Origin: Bacteroidia bacterium
Lineage (GTDB): Bacteria; Bacteroidota; Bacteroidia; AKYH767-A; OLB10
Length of the DNA: 64,000 nt
Direction of reading: 5' to 3'
Assembly: GCA_037045145.1 (NCBI GenBank)
Contig: JBAOIA010000012.1
Location: 124,001 to 188,000, forward strand
The translations under genes were made by a program, and so were the position numbers. Positions 47,347 to 56,362 of this stretch are shown piece by piece; positions within the stretch are counted from its first letter, which is position 1; each line of letters opens with the position of its first letter. Under the pieces are notes generated by a model. It was given only the letters and a program-made list of their open reading frames with translations. It had not been told where the DNA came from and did not search any database.

Positions 47347-48654
47347 ATGTCACAAGTTGAATTGAAGATGCCTAAAATGGGCGAAAGTGTTGCTGAGGCA
47401 ACAATTACTAAATGGTTAAAAAAAGAAGGAGATAGCGTTGAACAGGATGAACCAATTCTTGAAATTGCAACAGATAAAGTTGACTCTGAAGTGCCTTCTA
47501 CAACAGCAGGAATATTAGTAAAACAATTATATAACGAAGGCGATGTTGTTGCCGTTGGAAAATCCATAGCTATTATTGGTGATTCTGCATCATCTGCAGC
47601 GCCTATTCCATCAGCCCCTAAGGCAGAAGAGGTAAAAATTGCACCTGCACCTGTATTATCAACACAACCGGCTGCTGCTGCAAGCATGGGAGTTTCATCG
47701 TCAAAATTCTATTCACCATTAGTAAAAAATATTGCACAACAGGAAAATGTTTCTTCAGCAGAGTTAGATGCCATTACCGGCACCGGTGCCGAAGGTCGTG
47801 TAACTAAAAAAGATATTCTTCAATTTATTGAGAACAGAAAATCCGGCAATGGGCAGATAGCAAAAACTACATCAGCAGAATCTGTACCGTCTGCAACAAT
47901 TCAACAAACCAAAGCACCTGCAGCCATACCAATGACTGATGGAGATGTTGAGATTATTGAAATGGACAGAATGCGGAAATTGATTGCAGACCACATGGTC
48001 ATGTCAAAGCATACCAGCCCGCATGTGACATCTTTTGTAGAGGCAGATGTTACCAATATGGTATTATGGCGTAATAAAGTCAAAAATGATTTTGAGAAAA
48101 GAGAGAAAGAAAAAATCACCTTCACACCATTGTTTATAGAAGCAATAGTACGTGCCATAAAAGATTTTCCGATGATTAACTGTTCTCTTGACGGCACAAA
48201 AATACTTCTCAAGAAAAACATTAATATAGGTATGGCAACTGCATTACCGAGTGGCAACCTGATTGTTCCGGTGATAAAAAATGCCGACAGAATGAATCTT
48301 GTTGGATTAACAAAGTCAGTAAATGACTTGAGTGGAAGAGCACGCAAAAACAAACTTTCACCTGATGAAATTGCAGGTGGCACTTTTACATTGACCAATG
48401 TAGGTACTTTTGGAAATGTTATGGGTACACCAATTATCAACCAGCCACAAGTTGCCATTTTGGCTGTAGGTGCCATTCGTAAAAAACCTGCTGTAATTGA
48501 AACCGAATTTGGTGACACAATCGGTATCCGTCAAATGATGTTCCTCTCTTTATCTTATGACCATCGAATTGTTGATGGAAGTCTTGGCGGTAGTTTTCTT
48601 CGTAAAGTAGCTGACTATCTTGAACAGTTTGATATTAACAGAAATTTATTGTAA
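47347..48654 (+). CDS. Dihydrolipoamide acyltransferase (E2) of a 2-oxoacid dehydrogenase complex
   Basis: 435 residues. Lipoyl domain with Lys44 in EIATDKVDSEVPS (residues 1-80); peripheral-subunit-binding domain (about 117-155, SPLVKNIAQQENV...GRVTKKDIL); Ala/Pro-rich linkers; and a catalytic acyltransferase domain from about 195, with the active-site His406 and Asp410 in SYDHRIVDG. It transfers acyl groups from the E1 thiamine adduct to CoA. The motif LIADHMVMSKHTSPHVTSF fits branched-chain-type E2 proteins. The probable E1 lies 38 kb away at 7365-9443, and no E3 is seen in the window. Confidence 0.92.
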   Translation: MSQVELKMPKMGESVAEATITKWLKKEGDSVEQDEPILEIATDKVDSEVPSTTAGILVKQLYNEGDVVAVGKSIAIIGDSASSAAPIPSAPKAEEVKIAPAPVLSTQPAAAASMGVSSSKFYSPLVKNIAQQENVSSAELDAITGTGAEGRVTKKDILQFIENRKSGNGQIAKTTSAESVPSATIQQTKAPAAIPMTDGDVEIIEMDRMRKLIADHMVMSKHTSPHVTSFVEADVTNMVLWRNKVKNDFEKREKEKITFTPLFIEAIVRAIKDFPMINCSLDGTKILLKKNINIGMATALPSGNLIVPVIKNADRMNLVGLTKSVNDLSGRARKNKLSPDEIAGGTFTLTNVGTFGNVMGTPIINQPQVAILAVGAIRKKPAVIETEFGDTIGIRQMMFLSLSYDHRIVDGSLGGSFLRKVADYLEQFDINRNLL

Positions 48655-48660
48655 TTAATT

Positions 48661-50259
48661 ATGAGATTTTTATTTGCCTTTATTCCATTACTCTGGCTGA
48701 ATGTTGCAGTTGCACAACAATCTAAAAAGCTGGAAAAAAAAGTTGCTTTAGGAAAAGATCAGGTTTCTGAATTGAAAAAAGCAGGTGCAGAATATTTTAA
48801 GAGTGATAACTACAAATCGGCACTGCCCATTTATAAACAACTTCAGCAAAACGACCCGAACAATACTGAGTTTAATTACAGACTTGGCATCTGTTATTTA
48901 TACACCAATGTAAACAAAAAATCAGCTGCAGGTTTTCTGATAAAAGCAGCCGAAGGAAAAGATGTTCCAAAAGATGTGTATTATTATACCGGTCGTGCTC
49001 TCCTCATTCTTGAAGAGACTGATGATGCAGCAGATGCTTTTGAGAAATTTAAAATAGCTCATGGCGGAAAAGTTAATGCAAAACTAAATCTTGAAAACAA
49101 TGTGGAATGGTGCTATCACTTCCGTGATATGAAGAAAACACCTGTTGCAGTAAACTTTACCAATTTGGGTAAATTGGTTAATTCACCAAATAACGATTAC
49201 AGACCTGTTTGTGATATGCTTGGCAACAATATTTACTTCAGCTCAAACAGAAAAGGAAACATCGGGGCCATTGTTGATGGATATGGCGAAATAATTTCAG
49301 ACGGATATTATACAAAAAGAGATACGGGCTTCAGTAAAGCCAAAAATCTTGGCACCAGTATCAACACCATGTACTATGAAGAACCTTTACAATTAAATGC
49401 AAACGGTGATAAATTGTTGATTTCTAAAGAAGGTGGCAGCATTTCATCTCCATTATATACAGCAGAACTCAACGGAAAATCCTTCGAGAAAGCAGTAGCA
49501 ATAAATAAATTTCCAGCTTCAAGAGTTGATGGCGCCTGCATGACAGATGATGGAAAAACGATTTATTTTTCAGCAGATATTAAAGGCGGAAAAGGCGGAA
49601 AAGACATCTGGATGACAACCTTAAACAGTAAAAATGAGTGGTCAGCACCGGTGAATCTTGGTGATGCTGTAAATACAAAATATGATGAAATAAACCCTTG
49701 GTTGTTTTTTGATAATCAGACATTATTTTTTGCATCAGAAGGGCATAATAGCATTGGTGGATTTGATATTTTTTATAGTACCAAGCCACATGAATCTATG
49801 GATTGGAGTGCTGCAAAAAATGTCGGCTATCCTTTAAATACTACTGACGATGATAAATATTTCTCCTTAACTGCCGACTGTAAAACAGGTTTTGTAAGTA
49901 AGGCTACTGAAAATGGTTTTGGTGAACTGGATATTGTAAAATTTGTGTGTGCCAACCCAATCATTAAACAAGAAAAAGTTGTTTGTGATTTTACATTTCT
50001 AAAGGCTGATGGTGCTTTTGCACGTGACGCAAATTGTTTGATTATCAGAAACGATACCGGTGAATCATCAGGAGTGAAAACAATAAACGGCTCAAACGGT
50101 AAACTCTATGTTTATCTCAGTCCTGGAAATTATAAGGTTAAAGTAAAAGGTGTAAAGTCTGGTCGTGCCGATGAAGATTTTATCATCACAGGCAATGAAC
50201 CTAAAATGCAATTGGTAAAAACTTTTAAACTTACCCCTCCGGTTAAAGAAGGAAAATAA
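48661..50259 (+). CDS. TPR plus PD40 (WD40-like) repeat envelope protein
   Basis: 532 residues with a signal peptide (MRFLFAFIPLLWLNVAVAQ). Two or three TPR units (about 35-140) are followed by PD40/beta-propeller blades (NNIYFSSNRKGNIGA, KTIYFSADIKGGKGGKDIWM, QTLFFASEGHNSIGGFDIFY). The C-terminal ~90 residues are a small beta domain (carboxypeptidase-regulatory-like). PorE-type T9SS components have the order TPR-PD40-CRD-OmpA; the OmpA domain is absent here, so this may be a related but different protein. It starts 6 nt after the E2 gene. Confidence 0.82.
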   Translation: MRFLFAFIPLLWLNVAVAQQSKKLEKKVALGKDQVSELKKAGAEYFKSDNYKSALPIYKQLQQNDPNNTEFNYRLGICYLYTNVNKKSAAGFLIKAAEGKDVPKDVYYYTGRALLILEETDDAADAFEKFKIAHGGKVNAKLNLENNVEWCYHFRDMKKTPVAVNFTNLGKLVNSPNNDYRPVCDMLGNNIYFSSNRKGNIGAIVDGYGEIISDGYYTKRDTGFSKAKNLGTSINTMYYEEPLQLNANGDKLLISKEGGSISSPLYTAELNGKSFEKAVAINKFPASRVDGACMTDDGKTIYFSADIKGGKGGKDIWMTTLNSKNEWSAPVNLGDAVNTKYDEINPWLFFDNQTLFFASEGHNSIGGFDIFYSTKPHESMDWSAAKNVGYPLNTTDDDKYFSLTADCKTGFVSKATENGFGELDIVKFVCANPIIKQEKVVCDFTFLKADGAFARDANCLIIRNDTGESSGVKTINGSNGKLYVYLSPGNYKVKVKGVKSGRADEDFIITGNEPKMQLVKTFKLTPPVKEGK

Positions 50260-50260
50260 A

Positions 50261-51031
50261 ATGAATCTGAAGCTATATAGACCGCTTGCTTTTTTTGATC
50301 TTGAAACTACAGGAGTAGTAATTGGTATGGACAGAATTGTCGAATTGGGAATCTTAAAAATTCTTCCCGATGGTACAAAGACCAATAAAACCTGGCGTAT
50401 AAATCCTGAAATGCACATTCCTGAAGCCGTATCAAAAATTCATGGTATATATGATAAAGATGTTGCAGACTGCCCTACTTTTAAAGAAGTGGCAAACGAT
50501 GTAAATCATTATCTGCAAAATGTTGACCTTGCCGGATATAATTCAAACCGGTTTGATGTGCCTTTGCTGGTTGATGAATTTTTAAGAGCAGGTATTGAAT
50601 TTGACATACGTGACCGAAAATTAATTGATGTGCAGCACATCTTTCATAAAATGGAACAACGCACATTGATTGCTGCATATAAATTCTATTGCAATAAAGA
50701 GTTAATTGACGCACATTCTGCAGAAGCAGATGTTAGAGCAACCTATGAAGTTCTGGAAGCGCAACTGGAACGATATAGCGATCAGCTACAACCTGATGCA
50801 TCATTTCTGCACTCATTTTGTAATAACATCAAAAACGTTGATTTGGCGGGAAGAATAGTGTATGATGACAAAAAGCGCGAAGTATTTAATTTTGGGAAAT
50901 ATAAAGGCCGCCTGGTAACTGACGTTTTTAAAACCGACCCGAGCTATTATGACTGGATGCTTAAAGGTGATTTTTCAAGAGATACCAAACAAGTTGTAAC
51001 GGCATTACGCTTACGCGAAAGAGAAAACTAA
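50261..51031 (+). CDS. DnaQ-like DEDDh 3'-5' exonuclease
   Basis: 256 residues. ExoI motif FFDLETTG with Asp13 and Glu15, ExoII in NVDLAGYNSNRFDVPLL, and ExoIII HSAEADVRAT (the general-base His followed by Asp) give a complete DEDDh site. It resembles DNA polymerase III epsilon-type exonucleases. An extra ~80-residue C-terminal part (VFNFGKYKGRLVTDVF) is typical of Bacteroidota versions. It begins 1 nt after the PD40 gene, indicating co-translation. The substrate (DNA or RNA) is not determined. Confidence 0.9.
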   Translation: MNLKLYRPLAFFDLETTGVVIGMDRIVELGILKILPDGTKTNKTWRINPEMHIPEAVSKIHGIYDKDVADCPTFKEVANDVNHYLQNVDLAGYNSNRFDVPLLVDEFLRAGIEFDIRDRKLIDVQHIFHKMEQRTLIAAYKFYCNKELIDAHSAEADVRATYEVLEAQLERYSDQLQPDASFLHSFCNNIKNVDLAGRIVYDDKKREVFNFGKYKGRLVTDVFKTDPSYYDWMLKGDFSRDTKQVVTALRLREREN

Positions 51032-51101
51032 ATATGTGTTTGGCTTGTTTGATTTGTTCTGCTGATTAAAATTTGCAGGTAATATAAAAATCTGTACTTT
51101 T

Positions 51102-53360
51102 ATGCTGATGGGTTCCGAAAATAATTCAGATAAAAATAATCTTCCTGCTGTTACCGATTCAGGAAAAGGCAGAAAAGATGCTATTGACCTTGAAGCAGAG
51201 AAAAAAGAAATCAGTAAGCGCTATCGGCATCTATTACGTGCCTGCAAATCCAATCTTGATAAAAAAGATAAAAAACTTATAAGGCTAGCATTTGACACTG
51301 CACTTGAAGCGCACAAAGATATGCGCAGAAAATCAGGAGAGCCTTACATCTATCACCCTATTGCCGTTGCACAAATTGTTGCTGAAGAAATCGGTCTTCG
51401 CTCTGCCATCCCTGTGGTTTGTGCATTGCTGCACGACACTGTTGAAGACACCTATCTTACATTAGAAGACATCAGGGACTTGTTTGGTCCTGTTGCAGAA
51501 CAGATTATTGATGGTCTGACAAAAATTGCAGGAGTCTTTGATCATACAAGTTCATTGCAGGCAGAAAATTTCAGAAAGATGTTGCTGACATTAAGTGTAG
51601 ATGTGCGGGTGATACTCATCAAACTTGCAGACAGACTCCATAACATGCGCACCCTCGGCAGTATGGCACGCGACAAGCAGTTGAAAATAGCTTCTGAAAC
51701 AGCCTACCTCTATGCACCATTGGCTCATCGCCTGGGATTATACAATGTTAAAACAGAGCTTGATGACCTTGCTTTAAAATATACAGAACCTGAAGTTTAT
51801 AAAAGTATTGCTGATAAACTTCGCGAATCAAAAAGAGAACGTGATAAATTTATTGCAGAATTTATTCATCCAATTAAAGATGAACTAAATCATCAGGGAT
51901 TTAAATTCGAAATTAAAGGGCGTCCAAAATCCATTCACTCCATCTGGGAGAAAATGAAAAAACAGGGAGTTACCTTTGAAGAAATTTACGACCTTTTTGC
52001 TATCAGAATAATTATTGATACACCTCAAAATCAGGAGAAAGCCGATTGCTGGAAAGTTTACTCCATTGTTACCGATAGCTACCGCCCCAATCCTGACAGG
52101 CTGCGCGATTGGATATCTACACCAAAATCAAATGGCTATGAAGCGCTGCACACTACTGTTATGAGTGAGCAAGGAAAATGGGTTGAAGTGCAGATTCGCT
52201 CGCAGCGCATGAACGAAACTGCTGAAAAAGGTTTTGCAGCACATTGGAAATACAAAGAATCATCACAGGAGTCTGCATTGGATGAATGGCTGACACGCAT
52301 CAGAGAAATGCTCGAAAATCCGGATAGCAATGCACTTGATTTTGTGGATGATTTTAAACTCAATCTTTTTGCTGACGAAATTTTTGTGTTTACACCTAAA
52401 GGCGATTTAAAAACTTTACCTGTTAACAGTACAGCTCTTGACTTTGCCTACGAAATTCACACGGATATTGGCAGCAGGTGTATTGGAGCAAAAATAAATC
52501 ACCGCTTAGTGCCCATATCACACAAACTCAACAGTGGCGATCAGGTTGAAATTTTAACCTCAGACAAACAACGCCCTAAAGAAGACTGGCTGAGCTTTGT
52601 GATTACGGCAAAGGCAAAAGGCCGGATTAAGTCTGCATTAAAAGATGAAAAAAGAATTCTTGGTGAGCAAGGCAAAGAAATTTTCGACCGCAAAATAAAA
52701 CATCTAAAAATTCCGGCAGCAGAAGTTAATATGAACGACATTTTGTTGTACTACAAACTACCTAATGTGTTGGAGTTGTACTACCGCATTGCAATGGATG
52801 CTGTTGACCTGAAACAATTGCGTGAGGCTGTAAATTATAAAGATCAGCGCGTTCGCAATACACGCACAGAGCCCACCTTGGAAGATTTGGTGACGCAGGC
52901 CAGAGGCACTTCCGACATGTTGGTGATTGGAGAAAACCTGAATAAAATTGATTATAAACTGTCGCCCTGCTGCAATCCTATTCCCGGTGATGATGTTTTT
53001 GGTTTTATCACCATCAATGACGGAATAAAAATACATCGTGTGAATTGCCCCAATGCCATGCAGCTTATGAGTAACTATGCTTATAGGATTGTAAAAGCCA
53101 AATGGACAGGTCAGGAACAAATTTCATTTCTGGCAGGCATCAGAATCACAGGTATGGATGATGTTGGCGTTGTCAATAACATCACCAAGGTTATTTCAAG
53201 CGAACTAAAAGTAAATATGCGTTCTATCTCTATCGAAAGTAATGAAGGTTTGTTTGAAGGAACCATCATGCTGTTTGTGCACGATACCGAACACCTGACC
53301 AAACTGATGAAAAAACTTTCTTCTTTGAGTGGTATATTAAATGTAACAAGAATAACTTAA
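51102..53360 (+). CDS. Bifunctional (p)ppGpp synthetase/hydrolase (RelA/SpoT)
   Basis: 752 residues. HD hydrolase domain (YIYHPIAVAQIV; His111-Asp112 in LLHDTVEDT; KLADRLHNMRTLGSM), synthetase domain (IKGRPKSIHSIWEKM; YDLFAIRIII; SNGYEALHTTV), TGS domain (from about residue 425, EIFVFTPKGDLKTLP), a zinc-finger-like segment with CCNPIPGD, and a C-terminal ACT domain (SFLAGIRITGMDDVGVVNNI). Both catalytic centres look intact, so it should make and remove the stringent alarmone. It is the central gene of this plus-strand group. Confidence 0.96.
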   Translation: MLMGSENNSDKNNLPAVTDSGKGRKDAIDLEAEKKEISKRYRHLLRACKSNLDKKDKKLIRLAFDTALEAHKDMRRKSGEPYIYHPIAVAQIVAEEIGLRSAIPVVCALLHDTVEDTYLTLEDIRDLFGPVAEQIIDGLTKIAGVFDHTSSLQAENFRKMLLTLSVDVRVILIKLADRLHNMRTLGSMARDKQLKIASETAYLYAPLAHRLGLYNVKTELDDLALKYTEPEVYKSIADKLRESKRERDKFIAEFIHPIKDELNHQGFKFEIKGRPKSIHSIWEKMKKQGVTFEEIYDLFAIRIIIDTPQNQEKADCWKVYSIVTDSYRPNPDRLRDWISTPKSNGYEALHTTVMSEQGKWVEVQIRSQRMNETAEKGFAAHWKYKESSQESALDEWLTRIREMLENPDSNALDFVDDFKLNLFADEIFVFTPKGDLKTLPVNSTALDFAYEIHTDIGSRCIGAKINHRLVPISHKLNSGDQVEILTSDKQRPKEDWLSFVITAKAKGRIKSALKDEKRILGEQGKEIFDRKIKHLKIPAAEVNMNDILLYYKLPNVLELYYRIAMDAVDLKQLREAVNYKDQRVRNTRTEPTLEDLVTQARGTSDMLVIGENLNKIDYKLSPCCNPIPGDDVFGFITINDGIKIHRVNCPNAMQLMSNYAYRIVKAKWTGQEQISFLAGIRITGMDDVGVVNNITKVISSELKVNMRSISIESNEGLFEGTIMLFVHDTEHLTKLMKKLSSLSGILNVTRIT

Positions 53361-53363
53361 ATT

Positions 53364-53864
53364 ATGTACGTTCCCTTCGAACAACTACCTGATGATTCAC
53401 GTACCTGGATTTTTCAGTCAGATAAAGAACTGACTGAAAAAAATATTGAATCCATCACACCATTGCTAATGTATTTTATCAATGACTGGACTGCACATCA
53501 ACAAACATTAAAAGCATCATTCACTTTTATGCACAATTATTTTATTGTTATTGCTGTTGATGAAAACATGACTGCTGCCAGTGGCTGCTCCATAGACAAG
53601 GTCTATCATATTATCCGTGCATGCGGCCAGCTTATTGGCTGCGATTTCTTTAACCGGCTGCGCATTGCCGCAATGGAAAATAATTCAATTACAACTTACA
53701 GCGTCAATCAAATAGTGGAAAAGGCAGAGAGTAATCGGCATGATAAGGCAACTTTGGTCTTTAATAATATCATTGAAACCAAAGGCGAACTTACTAGCAA
53801 CTGGCTTGTGCCTATTGAAAAATCATGGCTTGTTTCAAAGTTAAAGTCTGGAAGTAAAATTTAA
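53364..53864 (+). CDS. Conserved Bacteroidota protein of unknown function
   Basis: 166 residues, starting 3 nt after the RelA/SpoT gene. MYVPFEQLPDDSRTWIFQSD, LMYFINDWTAHQQTLKASF and DENMTAASGCSIDKVYHII are the conserved segments I would expect of a small Bacteroidota family often labelled 'ABC transporter ATPase', but no Walker motif is present here, so that label appears wrong. The small size and absence of a signal suggest a cytoplasmic protein. Tight linkage to the (p)ppGpp enzyme is the only functional hint. Confidence 0.75.
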   Translation: MYVPFEQLPDDSRTWIFQSDKELTEKNIESITPLLMYFINDWTAHQQTLKASFTFMHNYFIVIAVDENMTAASGCSIDKVYHIIRACGQLIGCDFFNRLRIAAMENNSITTYSVNQIVEKAESNRHDKATLVFNNIIETKGELTSNWLVPIEKSWLVSKLKSGSKI

Positions 53865-53881
53865 ATTTAAAAACACATTAT

Positions 53882-54229
53882 ATGAATTTTCTTATAAAGC
53901 TGATTATCTCAACACTGGCAGTCATGATGGTTTCTTACATCCTGCCGGGCGTTCATGTTCAAAGCTTTGGCATTGCACTGATGGTGGCCTGTATAATGGC
54001 TTTTTTAAATGCATTGATCAAGCCAGTTTTAATATTGTTCACGCTACCAATTACAATCATCACCTTGGGTTTGTTTCTACTTGTCATCAATGCCATCATC
54101 ATTGTAATTACAGACAGACTTGTTGATGGTTTTGAAGTAAATGGATTTGGTATTGCTCTGCTTTTTTCTTTAATACTAAGCATTGTCACTTCAGTTATGG
54201 AGTCGCTTGCAGGAAATGGCAGGCAATAA
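53882..54229 (+). CDS. Small four-helix membrane protein, phage holin 4-2 family
   Basis: 115 residues with four hydrophobic segments. MNFLIKLIISTLAVMMVSYI opens the protein and LNALIKPVLILFTLPITII is the family hallmark. Despite the name, such proteins are common chromosomal membrane proteins; nothing here points to a prophage. It starts 17 nt after the preceding gene and ends the plus-strand group, with a hairpin terminator 4 bp beyond. Confidence 0.85.
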   Translation: MNFLIKLIISTLAVMMVSYILPGVHVQSFGIALMVACIMAFLNALIKPVLILFTLPITIITLGLFLLVINAIIIVITDRLVDGFEVNGFGIALLFSLILSIVTSVMESLAGNGRQ

Positions 54230-54232
54230 AAA

Positions 54233-54258
54233 ACCGGCAAATCTTAAAAGATGCCGGT
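54233..54258. terminator. Two-way terminator between convergent genes
   Basis: ACCGGCA with AATCTT pairs with AAGAT and GCCGGT, one bulge, loop of two to four bases; A run upstream and T-rich sequence downstream. It serves the plus-strand holin-type gene and the minus-strand hydrolase. Confidence 0.8.
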
Positions 54259-54279
54259 CTAAATTTTTCAATTAAAAAA

Positions 54280-55086
54280 TCAATTCGACAAAAACTTTGC
54301 TATTTTTTCAAAATAAACATTTTTGTCTGTAGTGAAATTCTCTGCATTTGATGGTGAGTTTTTTACTACATACGTTTCGCTGATACCTTTTATTTGTTTT
54401 ATATCAGAAGGATTAACCAAATTGTCCTGTGGTGAAACAATCACCATCAGACTTTTAATTCCTTTTGGCTTTTCCATAGCATACATTGGCTCGTGATTCT
54501 TGTCAAAACCAAAAGGCATCACCGCTTCTTTTCCTGTCTTGTCTTTAATTTTTTTCTTCATCACTTCCAAACCTACCCACGGGCCATCGGCAATAACTTT
54601 TTGTGTTTCTGTTCTGTTGGCACCCACTCCAATAGAGAGCCCTGCTCCTATTGATTTGCCATACAAATTAAATTTGGTGATGGCTCTGGATTTACGCAAG
54701 TAATCACATACAGCATTAAGGTCAACAATAAACTGAGGATAAATAAATAAATCAGGATCTATTTTAAAATCGCTGCTGCTGCCATAGCCGCGATAGTCAT
54801 ACATCGCAACATTATATCCTGCACTCAAAAATGAATTGGCAATTTCAATATTATCAGCCATATTGCCATCACCACTACCACTCATAATAATCCAGTTGGT
54901 AGATTTCTTGGGAAGTTCAAACATCCATGCATTGAGAATAGCACCATCAGGTGTTTTTATTTTTTCTTCCTTATAAGTCATGCCGTACTTGTCTGGAAGT
55001 ACCTTATACTCCTTTGAAGGATTTAGTGCAAACGCATCGGAAACAAATAAAGCCATTAAGGCAACTAATGAAATTGATTTAAGCAT
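54280..55086 (-). CDS. Exported alpha/beta hydrolase
   Basis: 268 residues from the ATG at 55086, chosen because it begins MLKSISLVALMALFVSDAFA, a clean signal peptide; an in-frame start 30 nt upstream lacks it. The nucleophile elbow is YGKSIGAG, with oxyanion-region MSGSGDGN and the strand segment YDYRGYGSS. The acid and His are expected in the C-terminal part (VIVSPQDNLVNPSD; PSNAENF). This resembles the BAAT/dienelactone-type hydrolases of Bacteroidota; the substrate is unknown. It is monocistronic by its flanks. Confidence 0.85.
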   Translation of the reverse strand: MLKSISLVALMALFVSDAFALNPSKEYKVLPDKYGMTYKEEKIKTPDGAILNAWMFELPKKSTNWIIMSGSGDGNMADNIEIANSFLSAGYNVAMYDYRGYGSSSDFKIDPDLFIYPQFIVDLNAVCDYLRKSRAITKFNLYGKSIGAGLSIGVGANRTETQKVIADGPWVGLEVMKKKIKDKTGKEAVMPFGFDKNHEPMYAMEKPKGIKSLMVIVSPQDNLVNPSDIKQIKGISETYVVKNSPSNAENFTTDKNVYFEKIAKFLSN

Positions 55087-55287
55087 CGTAATTTTGATTA
55101 TTAAATTAGGCTTCAAAAATAGCTACACTAACCATGAAGTAGTAATTAACTTTTTAACAATTCTTGCGCTTTCAATGCTGAAAAGAATATTCCTGCTGCA
55201 ATCAGGCCTATTTTCTTCATGGAATTTATCTCTTAAAAACCAATCAGGCAACGCAGTGGTGAATGAGTGTAACCGTCTCTGGACAAA

Positions 55288-56157
55288 TTATCTGTAGCGA
55301 TCGGGATAGTCGGTAATGATGCCTTGCACACCACCATATTTCAGTTTCAGAAACACTTTATCATTGTTAACAGTCCATGCAAATAGTTTAATGTTATGCT
55401 GCTTACAAAAATTAATGGTATTGGCTGTTGCAAAAACATACCAGGGTGAATAAATAGGTGTAACAAAACCCAACTCATTAAAAAAAGTTTCAGCATCACG
55501 TTGTGTTTCATTTAAAGCTGCAATGGTAATATCAGGATAGTGAGAGTGTAAAATCCGCAATACTTCCTTGTCGAACGACTGAACGATAAACCTTTCTCTT
55601 TCGCTGTATTGCAAAATCACTTTCACGACTAAATCAACCATGGTCTTTGGGTCGGGCTGAAATTTGCCGTACCAATCGCTTCGACTTTTAATCTCAATAA
55701 AATAAAAAGGCATCACTCCAGTTTTGCTACAAGAAAATGAATCGGCAGTAGCAATCACTTCATCAAGCAATGGCTTGTAGGTTTTCATTTTATGCTGTCC
55801 CGGATACTTTGGATTAAACTTGCTGCCACAGTCATAACTTTTTATCTGCTCATAAGTCATCTGATACATATTGTATCTGCCACGACTGTAATTTACCAAC
55901 GGAGTGCTATCAGGCATCAGACAGGTTTCGTTGTTTATCCAAGGCTCGTGCGAGACTACCACTTGCGAGTCGGCAGAGATTACCACGTCCAACTCCAGAT
56001 GCAAAACACCCAACTCAATAGCTTTTAAAAAAGCAGGGATGGTATTTTCAGGCATCAAGCCACGACAGCCGCGGTGGCCATAAACAACAAACGATGTGTC
56101 TTGTGACATGAGTTGATGAGCAACAGAACTAAAAAAAACTATGAGTAAAAAGCGCAC
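55288..56157 (-). CDS. Secreted glycerophosphodiester phosphodiesterase
   Basis: 289 residues from a GTG at 56157, which gives a signal peptide (RFLLIVFFSSVAHQLMSQ). A GTG 39 nt upstream (56196) is also in frame, but it lies within the tracrRNA terminator stem and would spoil the signal sequence. Catalytic motifs of the GDPD barrel are present: YGHRGCRG, PENTIPAF, the metal-binding LELDV and SHEP. It hydrolyses glycerophosphodiesters to glycerol 3-phosphate and an alcohol, probably in the periplasm. It could receive read-through from the tracrRNA promoter, which points into it. Confidence 0.88.
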   Translation of the reverse strand: MRFLLIVFFSSVAHQLMSQDTSFVVYGHRGCRGLMPENTIPAFLKAIELGVLHLELDVVISADSQVVVSHEPWINNETCLMPDSTPLVNYSRGRYNMYQMTYEQIKSYDCGSKFNPKYPGQHKMKTYKPLLDEVIATADSFSCSKTGVMPFYFIEIKSRSDWYGKFQPDPKTMVDLVVKVILQYSERERFIVQSFDKEVLRILHSHYPDITIAALNETQRDAETFFNELGFVTPIYSPWYVFATANTINFCKQHNIKLFAWTVNNDKVFLKLKYGGVQGIITDYPDRYR

Positions 56158-56183
56158 GTTAAAAATATGCTGCCAAAATAAAT

Positions 56184-56263
56184 AAAAACGAGGCACGCTT
56201 GCGAATGCCCCGTAGTAGATGTTTTCACAATGGAATAATCCTTATTGTGATTTGCTTTCAATA
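56184..56263 (-). ncRNA. tracrRNA of the type II CRISPR-Cas system
   Basis: On the minus strand 56245-56261 reads TTGAAAGCAAATCACAA, an exact 17-nt complement of the start of the crRNA repeat (GTTGTGATTTGCTTTCAAA...). Downstream are the short hairpin GGATTATTCC (nexus-like) and a terminator with arms GGGGCA (56211-56206) and TGCCTC (56195-56190), then a five-T run at 56188-56184. A -7/-33 promoter lies just upstream. Anti-repeat, nexus and terminator in this order are the usual tracrRNA layout. Ends are approximate (about 80 nt). The terminator covers the upstream in-frame GTG of the GDPD gene. Confidence 0.85.
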
Positions 56264-56265
56264 TG

Positions 56266-56296
56266 CAAAAATGTAAATAAAATTTCATTTTGCAAA
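56266..56296 (-). promoter_or_regulatory. tracrRNA promoter
   Basis: Minus-strand TTTG (56296-56293), 19 bp, then CATTTTTG (56273-56266). This fits the Bacteroidota consensus TTTG-N19-TAnnTTTG with one mismatch, and would start RNA just before the anti-repeat. Confidence 0.7.
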
Positions 56297-56326
56297 TTTT
56301 TACTGGAAAATTCATCTATTCTTTTA

Positions 56327-56334
56327 TAACTTTA
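56327..56334 (+). promoter_or_regulatory. Weak candidate -7 box for the cas operon
   Basis: TAACTTTA has one mismatch to TAnnTTTG, 29 bp before the cas9 ATG at 56363. The -33 region (CTGG) is poor. The promoter would be divergent from that of the tracrRNA. Confidence 0.3.
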
Positions 56335-56362
56335 TTCGCTCATATTAATTACTAATAATGTT

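Noticed and set aside
53364..53864. ABC transporter ATPase
   Set aside because: No Walker A, signature or Walker B motifs are present.
53882..54229. Prophage lysis gene (holin)
   Set aside because: No other phage genes surround it; it ends a housekeeping gene group.
56241..56290. tracrRNA on the plus strand, with the anti-repeat read as part of the cas9 leader
   Set aside because: The plus strand has no terminator after this point before cas9, whereas the minus strand has promoter, hairpin and terminator in order; GTTG-type repeat starts also favour minus-strand crRNA.
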